The notes under the pieces were generated by a model, which saw only the letters and a list, made by a program, of their open reading frames with translations, had not been told where the DNA came from and did not search any database. Positions 1 to 7,023 of a DNA stretch of 13,511 nt are shown one piece after another. Positions within the stretch are counted from its first letter, which is position 1. The number at the start of each line of letters is the position of its first letter. The DNA is from Solirubrobacteraceae bacterium (GTDB taxonomy: Bacteria > Actinomycetota > Thermoleophilia > Solirubrobacterales > Solirubrobacteraceae): positions 1-13,511 of the forward strand of contig JADGIB010000067.1 of the NCBI GenBank assembly GCA_019683665.1, read 5' to 3'. Made by a program: the position numbers and the translations under genes.

Positions 1-285
1 GCCGAGCAGCAGGCCGCCGCGCGGCACCATCGCGCGCGGGGGCCGGGGGGTGGCGCCGGCGGCCGCCGGGGCGCCGTGGCCGGCGTCCGAGCGCCGGCGG
101 GCGGCGCGCGCCCGCTCGAGGCGGTCCTCGCCGAGGTAGCGGCCGGCGAGCAGCCAGAAGGCGACGAACAGGCCGGGCGCGAACATCACGAGGCCCTCGA
201 ACGCCGGGTAGACGCCGCGCAGGACCATCCACGCCACCGCGACGAGCGCGAGGCCGGCGATCAGGCGTGGCAGATGGCGGCGCAC
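1..285 (-). CDS. Small membrane protein, 5' part only (runs off the left edge)
   Basis: Only the first 95 codons are in the window; the 3' end lies beyond position 1. I do not recognise the family. After a short basic N-terminus (RRHLPR) there are two hydrophobic segments, about residues 8-27 and 32-50, separated by a short turn. A charged, arginine-rich and alanine-rich cytoplasmic-type stretch (about 51-85) follows, and then the start of another glycine/leucine-rich hydrophobic piece (GGLLLG) at the edge. The GTG at 285 is preferred because a TAGCCT element lies 8 nt upstream, the same layout as at other genes here. A TTG at 294 is in frame but would overlap that element. The frame stays open further upstream, so the start is not certain. 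It is divergent from the amidase gene at 455, so the two share the 286-454 spacer. No function is assigned. Confidence 0.55.
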   Translation of the reverse strand, partial: MRRHLPRLIAGLALVAVAWMVLRGVYPAFEGLVMFAPGLFVAFWLLAGRYLGEDRLERARAARRRSDAGHGAPAAAGATPRPPRAMVPRGGLLLG

Positions 286-293
286 GATCCGCA

Positions 294-299
294 AGGCTA
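294..299 (-). promoter_or_regulatory. -10-like element TAGCCT for the left-edge membrane protein gene
   Basis: Read on the minus strand, TAGCCT (299 to 294) is followed by 8 nt and then GTG at 285. TAnnnT is the usual actinobacterial -10 form. The distance would place the transcript start at or next to the start codon. No convincing -35 hexamer is visible. The same hexamer precedes the peptidase gene at 5217. Confidence 0.4.
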
Positions 300-425
300 G
301 TTGATCGCGCGGGCGCGGCGTCGGCGCGGTGGACGCCCGTCCGCGCCGGGCAGGCGATCGGGGCGCTCCGGCGAAGGGGCATCGAGCGCCGGACCGCTCT
401 GCAAGGGGTCCTGCCGTGTTCTCGG

Positions 426-458
426 ATGACGATGGCCACCATGGATGACGACGCATGA
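426..458 (+). other. Possible 10-codon leader peptide overlapping the amidase start
   Basis: Three in-frame ATG codons (426, 432, 441) open a short reading frame, MTMATMDDDA. Its TGA stop (456-458) overlaps the amidase ATG (455-457) as ATGA. The stretch also holds a 9-nt direct repeat, GGATGACGA, at 424-432 and 443-451. No ribosome binding site is clear; an AAGGGG at 403-408 is too distant. Translation of this frame could couple to the amidase, but it may be chance. Confidence 0.2.
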
Positions 459-2242
459 CCCCGACGACCCCTGATCTCACCCGCCGGCGCCTGCTCGGCC
501 TCGGCCTGCTCGGCGCCGGGGCGATCGTCCTCGAGGGCCTGCCCGGCGCCGAGCGTGCGCTCGCCGCCGCGACCGGGCCGCGCGCCGTCTCCGCCGCCGT
601 CGGCGTCGGCTCCGGGCGCCGCCACGGGCCGATCGTCGTCCCCGGCGGCTTCGACCTCGCCGGCCTGCGCTGGGACGGCGACCCTCGCGCCCGCATCGAG
701 CTGCGCGCCCGCCGCCGCGGCGGGCGCTGGAGCGAGTGGCTCCCGGTCCACGTCGCCCACGACCACGGGCCGGACGGGGCCGCGCCCGCCCCGGGCACCG
801 ACCCGGTGTGGACCGGGCGCGCCGACGAGGTCGAGCTGCGCCTGGACCGCTCCCTGCGCGGCCTGACCCTCCACACGGTCCGCGCCGACGGCGCCCGCCG
901 GCGGATCGTCGTCGCCCGCGCCGCCCAGGCGCCGGCGCCGCCGCCGATCATCACCCGCGCCCAGTGGGGCGGGGACACGCTGCGCACGCGCGGCGCTCCG
1001 GAGCTCGGGACGGTGCAGATGGCGTTCGTCCACCACACCGTCAACGCGAACAGCTACACGGCCGAGGAGTCGCCGGCGATCGTGCTGGCGATCGCGAAGT
1101 ACCACATCAGGTCCAACGGCTGGAACGACATCGGCTACAACTTCCTCGTCGACCGCTACGGCCAGATCTTCGAGGGCCGCGCCGGCGGCATCGACCAGCC
1201 GGTCATCGGCGCCCAGGCCCAGGGCTACAACGCGGTCTCGACCGGCATCTCGAACATCGGCACGTTCGAGAGCACCGGCCAGACCGAGGCGGCGCTGAAC
1301 GCGATGGCGCAGCTCATCGCCTGGAAGCTCGCCATCCACGGCGTCAGCCCGGAGGGCACGGTCGAGGTCGTGTCGGCCGGCGGCTCGGCCAACCGCTACC
1401 CGTCGGGGCGGCGCGTCACGTTCCAGCGCATCTCCGGCCACCGCGACGGCGACAAGACGAGCTGCCCGGGCGCGGCGCTCTACGCGCAGCTGCCGGAGAT
1501 CCGCCGCCGCGCGGCCGCGCAGGACTACCCGATCCAGTCGCCGGACGTCCCGGTCGCCGGGTCCGGCCAGGCCCAGCTGTCGATCCAGCCGGCCGCCACG
1601 CAGGTCGCCGCCTACTCGACCGTCCACGTGCTCGGCCAGCTGCGCGACGTCGACGGCGGGCCGATCGCCGGCGTCGAGGTCCGCATCCAGAAGCGCGGCG
1701 CGACGCGCTGGTCGACGGCGGCCCGCGCCCGCACGGACCGCGACGGCCGCTTCGACGCGCCGGTGGTCGTCCGCCAGAGCACCCGCCTGCGCGCCTGGTT
1801 CGGCGGCGACGCCGACGTCGGCGGCGAGGTCCTCACCTCGCCGGAGGTGGCGGTCAACGCGATCCCGAAGCTGACGATCGACGTCTCGGCCAAGCGCGTC
1901 CCGGTCGGCGGCACCGTCCAGGTGCGGGTCGCGGCGCGCCCGACGCGGTCGCGCGTCGACCTCGTCGTCACCCGCCGCGGGCCGGACGGCCGCTACCGGA
2001 CCGTGTCGCGCCACCGGCTGCGCCGCTCGGGGTCCGCCCTGGCCGCCGACGTGCGGCTGACGAAGGCCGGCCTCTACGGGTTCACGGTCAGCGCGCCCGC
2101 CGACGGCAAGGGCGTGGCGGTCAGCGGCCCGCGCGTCCACGTGCGCTGCGCCCGCGGCCTGCGCCCGTCGGACCCGATCCGCGTCGAGGCCGGCGGCGTG
2201 CCGGAGTCCAACGGCGGCGGCGCGGCGGTCGCCTCGGGCTGA
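455..2242 (+). CDS. Tat-exported N-acetylmuramoyl-L-alanine amidase (PGRP/Amidase_2 family)
   Basis: A 595-residue secreted enzyme predicted to cut the amide bond between N-acetylmuramic acid and L-alanine in peptidoglycan. The N-terminus carries a twin-arginine signal (TRRRLLG, residues 9-15), a hydrophobic core and a likely signal peptidase site after ALA (35-37). A beta-rich region (about 58-150) precedes the catalytic domain (about 165-350). Seen there are FVHH (H193/H194), YNF (228-230) and GHRD...TSCPG. H193 or H194, H329 and C337 match the zinc ligands of T7-lysozyme-type amidases. Two residues before the cysteine there is threonine (T335), where T7 lysozyme has lysine; animal amidase PGRPs also show this change. 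The C-terminal 230 residues look like two Ig-like or carboxypeptidase-regulatory-like beta domains (about 375-470 and 475-565), perhaps for wall attachment. The start is fixed by an in-frame TGA at 446-448, with ATG 455 the first start after it. No ribosome binding site or TAnnnT box is obvious. It converges on the diguanylate cyclase gene. Confidence 0.9.
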   Translation: MTPTTPDLTRRRLLGLGLLGAGAIVLEGLPGAERALAAATGPRAVSAAVGVGSGRRHGPIVVPGGFDLAGLRWDGDPRARIELRARRRGGRWSEWLPVHVAHDHGPDGAAPAPGTDPVWTGRADEVELRLDRSLRGLTLHTVRADGARRRIVVARAAQAPAPPPIITRAQWGGDTLRTRGAPELGTVQMAFVHHTVNANSYTAEESPAIVLAIAKYHIRSNGWNDIGYNFLVDRYGQIFEGRAGGIDQPVIGAQAQGYNAVSTGISNIGTFESTGQTEAALNAMAQLIAWKLAIHGVSPEGTVEVVSAGGSANRYPSGRRVTFQRISGHRDGDKTSCPGAALYAQLPEIRRRAAAQDYPIQSPDVPVAGSGQAQLSIQPAATQVAAYSTVHVLGQLRDVDGGPIAGVEVRIQKRGATRWSTAARARTDRDGRFDAPVVVRQSTRLRAWFGGDADVGGEVLTSPEVAVNAIPKLTIDVSAKRVPVGGTVQVRVAARPTRSRVDLVVTRRGPDGRYRTVSRHRLRRSGSALAADVRLTKAGLYGFTVSAPADGKGVAVSGPRVHVRCARGLRPSDPIRVEAGGVPESNGGGAAVASG

Positions 2243-2263
2243 CGCGCGCGCGGCGCGCTCAGC
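2238..2263. terminator. Candidate bidirectional hairpin at the amidase/diguanylate cyclase junction
   Basis: The two convergent genes are separated by 16 bp. GCTGA (2238-2242) pairs with TCAGC (2259-2263). Extended by CGCGC (2243-2247) with GCGCG (2253-2257), this gives a 10-bp stem with one bulged C (2258) and a 5-nt loop. Both stop codons sit in the stem. There is no T-tract on either side, so it would be an atypical terminator. Part of the symmetry follows simply from facing TGA stops. Confidence 0.3.
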
Positions 2264-3344
2264 GGCCGCGGGCGCCGGGCCGCGCGGGCGCGCCGTCGCC
2301 GTCGCGCGCCTCGTCGCCCGGCGGGGCGACCTCGACGCGGTTGCGCCCGCCGCGCTTGGCCGCGTAGAGCGCCCGGTCCGCGGCGTCGAACAGCGCCCCG
2401 AGCTCGACCGCGTCCCCGTGCGCGGCGCTGACGCCCAGCGAGGCGGTCACGTCGAGGCCGTCGGGCCGCAGGGCGGCGATCCGGCGGCGCAGCCGCTCGG
2501 CCACGCCGGCGCCGTGCTCGAGGTCGACGCCGGGCAGCACGATGAGGAACTCCTCGCCGCCGAGCCGGTAGGCGAGCTCGAACGAGCGCAGCTCGCCGCG
2601 GATGGCGGCGGCGAGCGCGCGCAGGACCGCGTCGCCGCGCGCGTGGCCGTACGTGTCGTTGATCGCCTTGAAGCGGTCGATGTCGAGCGCGACGAGCGCG
2701 ACCGAGTCGCCGGTCAGGCGCGCCTGCTCGGCGAGCTCGCCGAAGCGGCTCGGCAGCGAGCTGCGGTTCAGCAGCCCGGTGAGCGGGTCGAGCGCGGAGC
2801 GGGTCCGCTGCTGGCGCTCGGCCCGCATCATCGCCGCCGAGAACATCCCGAGCGAGAGCGCGAGCGGCAGCACCGCGATCGCGGGCGCCGGGTTGTCGGC
2901 GAACGCGGACGGGCTCGTGGCGACGACGACGGCGATCGCCAGCCCGACGAACCCGGTGCCCCACCACACGCCGCGCGCGTCGAAGCGCCCGGCGAGCGAG
3001 ACGATCGGGATGACCATCCACGGCAGCAGCGGGCTCCCCGCGCCGCCGGTGATCGCGACCCCGATCCCGGTGATGACCGTGTTCAGCGCGAAGCCGACGA
3101 GGATGACGAGCGCCGGGTGCGTGCGCCCGGCGACGAGGCGCCGGCGGATGACCATCTCGCAGAGGAACGCCATCACGCCGACGAGCAGGAGGACGACCCA
3201 GCCGGTCCACGGGACGAGCACGGCGAGCGTGACCGCGACCGCCACGTAGGTGATGACCCGCGGCCGGCGCAGCGTCTCCTCGAGCTCGAGCAGGCGCTCG
3301 CGGTCGGCGTCGGTCGGGCAGAAGAAGGCGGCGACACGCTCCAC
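2259..3344 (-). CDS. Membrane-anchored diguanylate cyclase (GGDEF domain)
   Basis: A 361-residue protein predicted to make cyclic di-GMP from two GTP at the inner face of the membrane. The N-terminal half has about six hydrophobic helices (roughly residues 30-172), possibly a small-signal sensor; I cannot name the family. The GGDEF domain starts near DPLTGLLNR (186-194), followed by DIDRFKAINDTYGH and the active-site loop GGEEF (262-266), an accepted variant of GGDEF. The upstream inhibitory-site position reads RSFE (253-256) rather than RxxD, so product inhibition may be weakened. The C-terminus keeps ALYAAKRGGRNR and ends in a charged tail. The start is GTG; no ribosome binding site or clear -10 element precedes it. 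It lies 73 nt downstream of the oligopeptidase gene on the same strand and may be read from the upstream promoter. No EAL or HD-GYP phosphodiesterase domain is present. Confidence 0.9.
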   Translation of the reverse strand: MERVAAFFCPTDADRERLLELEETLRRPRVITYVAVAVTLAVLVPWTGWVVLLLVGVMAFLCEMVIRRRLVAGRTHPALVILVGFALNTVITGIGVAITGGAGSPLLPWMVIPIVSLAGRFDARGVWWGTGFVGLAIAVVVATSPSAFADNPAPAIAVLPLALSLGMFSAAMMRAERQQRTRSALDPLTGLLNRSSLPSRFGELAEQARLTGDSVALVALDIDRFKAINDTYGHARGDAVLRALAAAIRGELRSFELAYRLGGEEFLIVLPGVDLEHGAGVAERLRRRIAALRPDGLDVTASLGVSAAHGDAVELGALFDAADRALYAAKRGGRNRVEVAPPGDEARDGDGAPARPGARGR

Positions 3345-3417
3345 GCGATCGGTATCGGCGCAGGAGCGGGCGGGTTTGAGTGAGATTCGACCCCCGAGGC
3401 CGTATCTCGAGGACGTC

Positions 3418-5217
3418 CTATCCGGCCTCGAGGCGGCCGGCCGCGCGGGCCGCCGACTCGGCCGCCCGCAGCTGCTCCTCGACGAGCTCCAGCCCGGCCG
3501 ACCAGAACCCCGGGTCGGTGAGGTCGATCCCGACGATCCGGCCGAGGTCCTCGGGCAGCATCGAGCCGCCCGCGGCGAGCATCTCGAGGTAGCGCGGCAC
3601 GAACGGCGCGCCCTCGTCGAGGTAGCGGCGGTAGACCGACAGCGCCAGCAGCTGGCCGTACGCGTACGCGTAGACGTACCCGGGCGTCCCGATGAAGTGC
3701 GGGATGTAGCTCCACCAGGTCCGGTAGCCGTCGGTGATCTCGACCGAGTCGCCGAACATCTCGGCCTGGGTCGTCGCCCACGCCTCGTTGAAGCGCTCGA
3801 CCGACAGCTCGCCCTCGGTGCGCCGCGCGGTGTGGACGGCCTCCTCGAACTGGTTCATCGCCGTCTGGCGGAAGACGGTCGCGATCGCGCCCTCGATCGC
3901 CTCGGCCAGCAGCGCCAGCCGCGACGACGGGTCGCCGGTCTGCTCCAGCAGCCGGTTGAAGACGACCGTCTCGCCGAACACCGACGCGGTCTCGGCCACG
4001 GTCAGCGGGGTGCCCTGCTGGAGGATGCCCTGCTTGGAGGCCAGGGCGAAGTGCAGCCCGTGCCCGAGCTCGTGGGCGAGCGTCAGCACGTCGCGGCGCT
4101 TGAACGTGTAGTTCAGCATCACGTACGGGTGCACCGACGGGACGGCCGACGCGCAGAACGCGCCGCCGCGCTTGCCGGGCCGCACCGGCGCGTCGATCCA
4201 GCGCTCGTCGAAGAAGCGCCGCGCGAGCGCCTCCAGCTCGGGGGAGAACGACCCGAAGCTGTCGAGGACGAGGTCGCGCGCCTCCTCCCAGCCGAAGCGC
4301 TCGTCCTCGCTCGTGACCGCGGCGCTGCGGTCGTAGTCGGCCAGCCGGTCGAGGCCGAGCATCTGCGCCTTCAGCCGGTACCAGCGCTGCGGGATGTCGT
4401 AGCGGCTCTTGACCGCCTCGACGAGCGCCTGGACCGACTCGTCGGAGACCTGGTTGGCGAGGTTGCGGCTCGTCAGCCAGGTCGGGTAGTTGCGCAGCCG
4501 GTCGTCGACGGCCTTGTCGTGGATGAGCGTGTTGTAGATGAAGGCGCGCGTGCGCAGCCCGGGCTCGAGCGCCTTCGTCACCGCCTCGGCCGTCGCGCGG
4601 CGCACCTCGCGGTCGGGCGACAGCAGGCGGCTGAGCGCGACGTCGAGCGGCTCGCCGTCGACCTCGATCGCCGACACCTGCTCGGAGTGCAGGCGGCTCC
4701 AGGCCGAGCGGCCGGTGACCGACTTCTCGGTGAGGATCCGCTCCTCCGGCTCGCTGAGCAGGTGCGGGCGGTAGCGGCGCTCCATCCGCAGGTGGTGGCG
4801 GGCGAAGTCGAGGCCGTCGGCGGCCAGCAGCTCCTCGGCTGTGTCGTCGTCGAGCGCCGCCCACTCCAGCCCGAAGAACAGGAGCTTCGTCTCGATCGCG
4901 GTCCCGCGCTCCTCGACCTTCTGCAGCAGCGCGCCGCGCGCCGGGTCGGTCGTGTCGGTCGAGAAGCGCAGCGACGCGTACGAGCCGGCCCTGCCGACGA
5001 GCTCGAACAGGTCGGCGATCTCGCGCATCGCCTCGACGAGGCCGGGCCCGTCGAGCTGCGCGACCTTCCCCGCGTAGCGCGCCGCGAACGCGTCGGCGCG
5101 CGCCTGCGCCTCGTCGAGCAGCTCGTCGATGCGCCCCTCGCCCCGGCCGTCGAGCAGCGGCTCGAGGTCCCAGGACGCGGCTTCGAGGGCGGGATCGGTC
5201 TCGGTCTCGGCGGCCAT
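3418..5217 (-). CDS. pepF: Oligoendopeptidase F-like M3B zinc metallopeptidase
   Basis: A 599-residue protein, close to the usual 600 of the PepF group. It has no signal peptide, so it should act in the cytoplasm on short peptides. The zinc motif HELGH is at 382-386. A third ligand is probably E409 in the conserved VAETAS segment that follows. The region before the motif (HPYVMLNYTFKRRDVLTLA) and the C-terminal IPHF...YVYAYAYGQLLAL segment, with its histidine and tyrosines, are typical of M3 enzymes and form the substrate pocket. The helical N-terminal domain of the family is also present (about residues 1-200), so the protein looks intact. The ATG at 5217 is supported by TAGCCT 6 nt upstream. 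The gene follows the MFS gene by 24 nt on the same strand, but that gap holds the promoter-like element, so it can probably be expressed separately. The symbol is given by family resemblance. Confidence 0.93.
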   Translation of the reverse strand: MAAETETDPALEAASWDLEPLLDGRGEGRIDELLDEAQARADAFAARYAGKVAQLDGPGLVEAMREIADLFELVGRAGSYASLRFSTDTTDPARGALLQKVEERGTAIETKLLFFGLEWAALDDDTAEELLAADGLDFARHHLRMERRYRPHLLSEPEERILTEKSVTGRSAWSRLHSEQVSAIEVDGEPLDVALSRLLSPDREVRRATAEAVTKALEPGLRTRAFIYNTLIHDKAVDDRLRNYPTWLTSRNLANQVSDESVQALVEAVKSRYDIPQRWYRLKAQMLGLDRLADYDRSAAVTSEDERFGWEEARDLVLDSFGSFSPELEALARRFFDERWIDAPVRPGKRGGAFCASAVPSVHPYVMLNYTFKRRDVLTLAHELGHGLHFALASKQGILQQGTPLTVAETASVFGETVVFNRLLEQTGDPSSRLALLAEAIEGAIATVFRQTAMNQFEEAVHTARRTEGELSVERFNEAWATTQAEMFGDSVEITDGYRTWWSYIPHFIGTPGYVYAYAYGQLLALSVYRRYLDEGAPFVPRYLEMLAAGGSMLPEDLGRIVGIDLTDPGFWSAGLELVEEQLRAAESAARAAGRLEAG

Positions 5218-5223
5218 ACCGGC

Positions 5224-5229
5224 AGGCTA
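5224..5229 (-). promoter_or_regulatory. -10-like element TAGCCT for the oligoendopeptidase gene
   Basis: On the minus strand TAGCCT (5229 to 5224) is followed by GCCGGT and then ATG at 5217. The 6-nt gap would put the transcript start at the ATG or within a base of it, which fits leaderless transcription. There is no Shine-Dalgarno sequence. No strong -35 is visible; TTCGGC about 15 nt upstream is only a weak candidate and lies within the end of the MFS gene. Confidence 0.5.
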
Positions 5230-5241
5230 CCGGTCGGGCCG

Positions 5242-6885
5242 TCAGCCGAAGAGGCCGTCGAGGATCCCGCGCGCCGAGCGCGGGTCGACGCCGTAGACGC
5301 GCTTGAACCGCTCGTGCTCGGCGTCGTCGGCGAGCGCGAGGACGAGCTCCTCGCGGGTGGAGCCGTACTCGCAGGCGGCGCGGTCGAGCAGCTCGAGCGC
5401 CCGGTCCTGGAGGAAGCCGAGCACGCCGCCGCTGCCGGGCGTCTCCCGGTCGTGGCACGGGTCGGCGATGACGACCGGCTCGGGCCGCCGCTCGCGGTCG
5501 AGCGCGACGGCGCCCGCGACGGCCGCGGCCGCGACCGCGGCGGTCGCGCCGATCGCGGCCAGACGCACGCGGGCGCCCAGGACGAGGACGAGCGCGGCGA
5601 GCAGCGCGAGCCCGCCGGTGATGAGGTAGGCGGGCCGGAACGCCTCGGCGACCGCGGCGACGATGACGTCGTCGACGCGCTCGGCGATCCGCTCGAAGGC
5701 GGCCCGCTCGTCGCCCTCGAAGCGCGGGCGCTGCGCCTCGACGGCCGCCTCCAGCCCGCCGCGCGGGTCCTGGGTGTCGACGCCGTCCAGCAGCGCCGGG
5801 GCGAGCTCGATCTTCGCGATCGGGTCCATCTTCGCGTCGAGGACGACGGCGACGCCCTGGTAGCGGGCCGACGCCGTCACCTCGTCGAGCTGGCTGCTGA
5901 CGACCGGGGCGAGGATCGCGAGCGCGACGACGATCCCGACGTGGCGGGCGACGAGGACGCGCTCGGCGTCGGCCGACGTGCGCTCGGGCAGCATCCCGCC
6001 CGCCAGCGCGGGGTAGGCGAGCCCCATCCCGATGCCGGCCAGCACCTGCGGGCCGACGGTCCAGGCCAGGCGCGCGTCGGGCAGGTGGGCCAGCGCGGCC
6101 GCCCCGGCGGCGACGAGCAGGCAGCCGCAGGCGGCGCGGACGTGGGGGTCGCCGGGGATGCGGCTGGCGCCGAGCGCGGCGAGCGGCAGGACCGAGACGG
6201 CGAGCGCCGCCTCGAGCGGGTCGACCGACCAGCCGGCGACGAGCTCGAGCACGAGCAGGAAGAGGACGGCGGTCAGCGCGGCGCTGATCGCCCCGAGCGC
6301 GATCGCCGCCCGCCAGCGCAGCGGGGCGCTGGCCGGCGCGCCCGGCGGCGGGATGCGCAGGCCCCAGCAGGCGGCCGCGGCGGCCGCGGCGACCGGCGCC
6401 TGGGCGACGAAGATCGCGCGCCAGTCGAGCAGGTCGGTGAGGGCGCCGCCGATCGCCGGGCCGGCGGCGGTCCCGAACACGGCCGCGCCGATCCACAGCC
6501 GGCGGCCCAGCGAGGCGTCGGATCCGCCCGCGTCCATGAGGTCGAACGCGGCGATGAGCGCGGCGGCGCCGCCCGCCGCCTGCACGCCGCGGAGGACGAG
6601 GAGCGTCGCCAGGTCGCCGGCGACGGCGCAGCCGACCGAGGCGGCGGCGAACACGAGCATCCCGGCGGCGCCGACGTGCCCCGGCCCGAGCCGGCGCGCG
6701 AGCGCCGCCGCGGGGCTGATCCCGGCGGCGAGCACGAGCGTGTAGACGCCGATGACCGCGGCCACGCCGGTGACGGTCGTGTCGAGCTCGTCGAGCAGCG
6801 GCGGGAGCGCGAGCGCGACGATCGACGAGTCGGCCAGGGCGAGGCCGGCGGCGACGGCGACGAGGACGAGCTGGGTGCGACGCAC
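5242..6885 (-). CDS. MFS efflux permease (DHA2/EmrB-QacA-like) with a C-terminal cysteine-containing tail
   Basis: A 547-residue membrane transporter, probably a proton-coupled exporter of drugs or metabolites; the substrate cannot be read from sequence. Seen: TM1 with ADSSIVALALPPL (the D1-type motif of 14-TM drug exporters uses LD in this position), RGVQAAGGAA in TM4, and GPAIGGALTDLLDWRAIF (motif C, residues around 120-145), typical of the DHA2 family. I count about 11 helices, then an 85-residue hydrophilic loop, then two more helices (about 415-465). After these comes a 73-residue soluble tail (475-547) with C477 and C505, a TPGSGG turn, and a helical SREEL-like segment (STREELVLALAD). 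The tail is not part of the standard MFS fold. The start is GTG 6885 (VRRTQLVL), the only start just before TM1; the frame is open upstream but that sequence is antisense to the helicase gene. A weak GACACT element lies 9 nt upstream. It is divergent from the helicase gene. Confidence 0.85.
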   Translation of the reverse strand: MRRTQLVLVAVAAGLALADSSIVALALPPLLDELDTTVTGVAAVIGVYTLVLAAGISPAAALARRLGPGHVGAAGMLVFAAASVGCAVAGDLATLLVLRGVQAAGGAAALIAAFDLMDAGGSDASLGRRLWIGAAVFGTAAGPAIGGALTDLLDWRAIFVAQAPVAAAAAAACWGLRIPPPGAPASAPLRWRAAIALGAISAALTAVLFLLVLELVAGWSVDPLEAALAVSVLPLAALGASRIPGDPHVRAACGCLLVAAGAAALAHLPDARLAWTVGPQVLAGIGMGLAYPALAGGMLPERTSADAERVLVARHVGIVVALAILAPVVSSQLDEVTASARYQGVAVVLDAKMDPIAKIELAPALLDGVDTQDPRGGLEAAVEAQRPRFEGDERAAFERIAERVDDVIVAAVAEAFRPAYLITGGLALLAALVLVLGARVRLAAIGATAAVAAAAVAGAVALDRERRPEPVVIADPCHDRETPGSGGVLGFLQDRALELLDRAACEYGSTREELVLALADDAEHERFKRVYGVDPRSARGILDGLFG

Positions 6886-6894
6886 GATGGGGCC

Positions 6895-6900
6895 AGTGTC
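6895..6900 (-). promoter_or_regulatory. Weak -10-like element GACACT for the MFS gene
   Basis: Read on the minus strand, GACACT is followed by GGCC and lies 9 nt before GTG 6885. It matches the local nAnnCT pattern but lacks the first T. The spacing would leave a leader of only a few bases. It lies in the 138-bp divergent spacer shared with the helicase gene. Confidence 0.25.
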
Positions 6901-7007
6901 GCGCGTGGCGCGGCGGCGCGCACGGGGGCCGGCCACACCGCCGCCGGATGCCGGCCGCCGGGGCGGCGCGCGGCCCGGGAGGGGCGCCGTCCGTCCGGAG
7001 GGTGGCC

Positions 7008-7013
7008 TACCTT
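7008..7013 (+). promoter_or_regulatory. -10-like element TACCTT for the helicase gene
   Basis: TACCTT is followed by CCGG and then the TTG start at 7024, 10 nt after the hexamer. A GGAGGG at 6997-7002 resembles a ribosome binding site but is 21 nt from the TTG, too far to act on it, and no in-frame ATG or GTG lies nearer. A very short leader or leaderless transcript is therefore more likely. Confidence 0.35.
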
Positions 7014-7023
7014 CCGGCGCTCC

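Noticed and set aside
736..2367. Alternative plus-strand frame within the amidase gene
   Set aside because: It is made almost entirely of arginine, proline and glycine, and it overlaps the amidase frame, which has clear catalytic motifs.
6997..7002. GGAGGG as the ribosome binding site of the helicase
   Set aside because: It lies 21 nt from the TTG at 7024 and no usable in-frame start lies 5-10 nt downstream of it.
3250..7023. A very long plus-strand open frame running through the minus-strand cyclase, peptidase and MFS genes into the helicase
   Set aside because: Its sequence is low-complexity (R, D, E, V and G rich) and shows no domain. It is the complement of three well-supported genes, and high GC removes stop codons from such frames. 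Only the part from 7024 is real.
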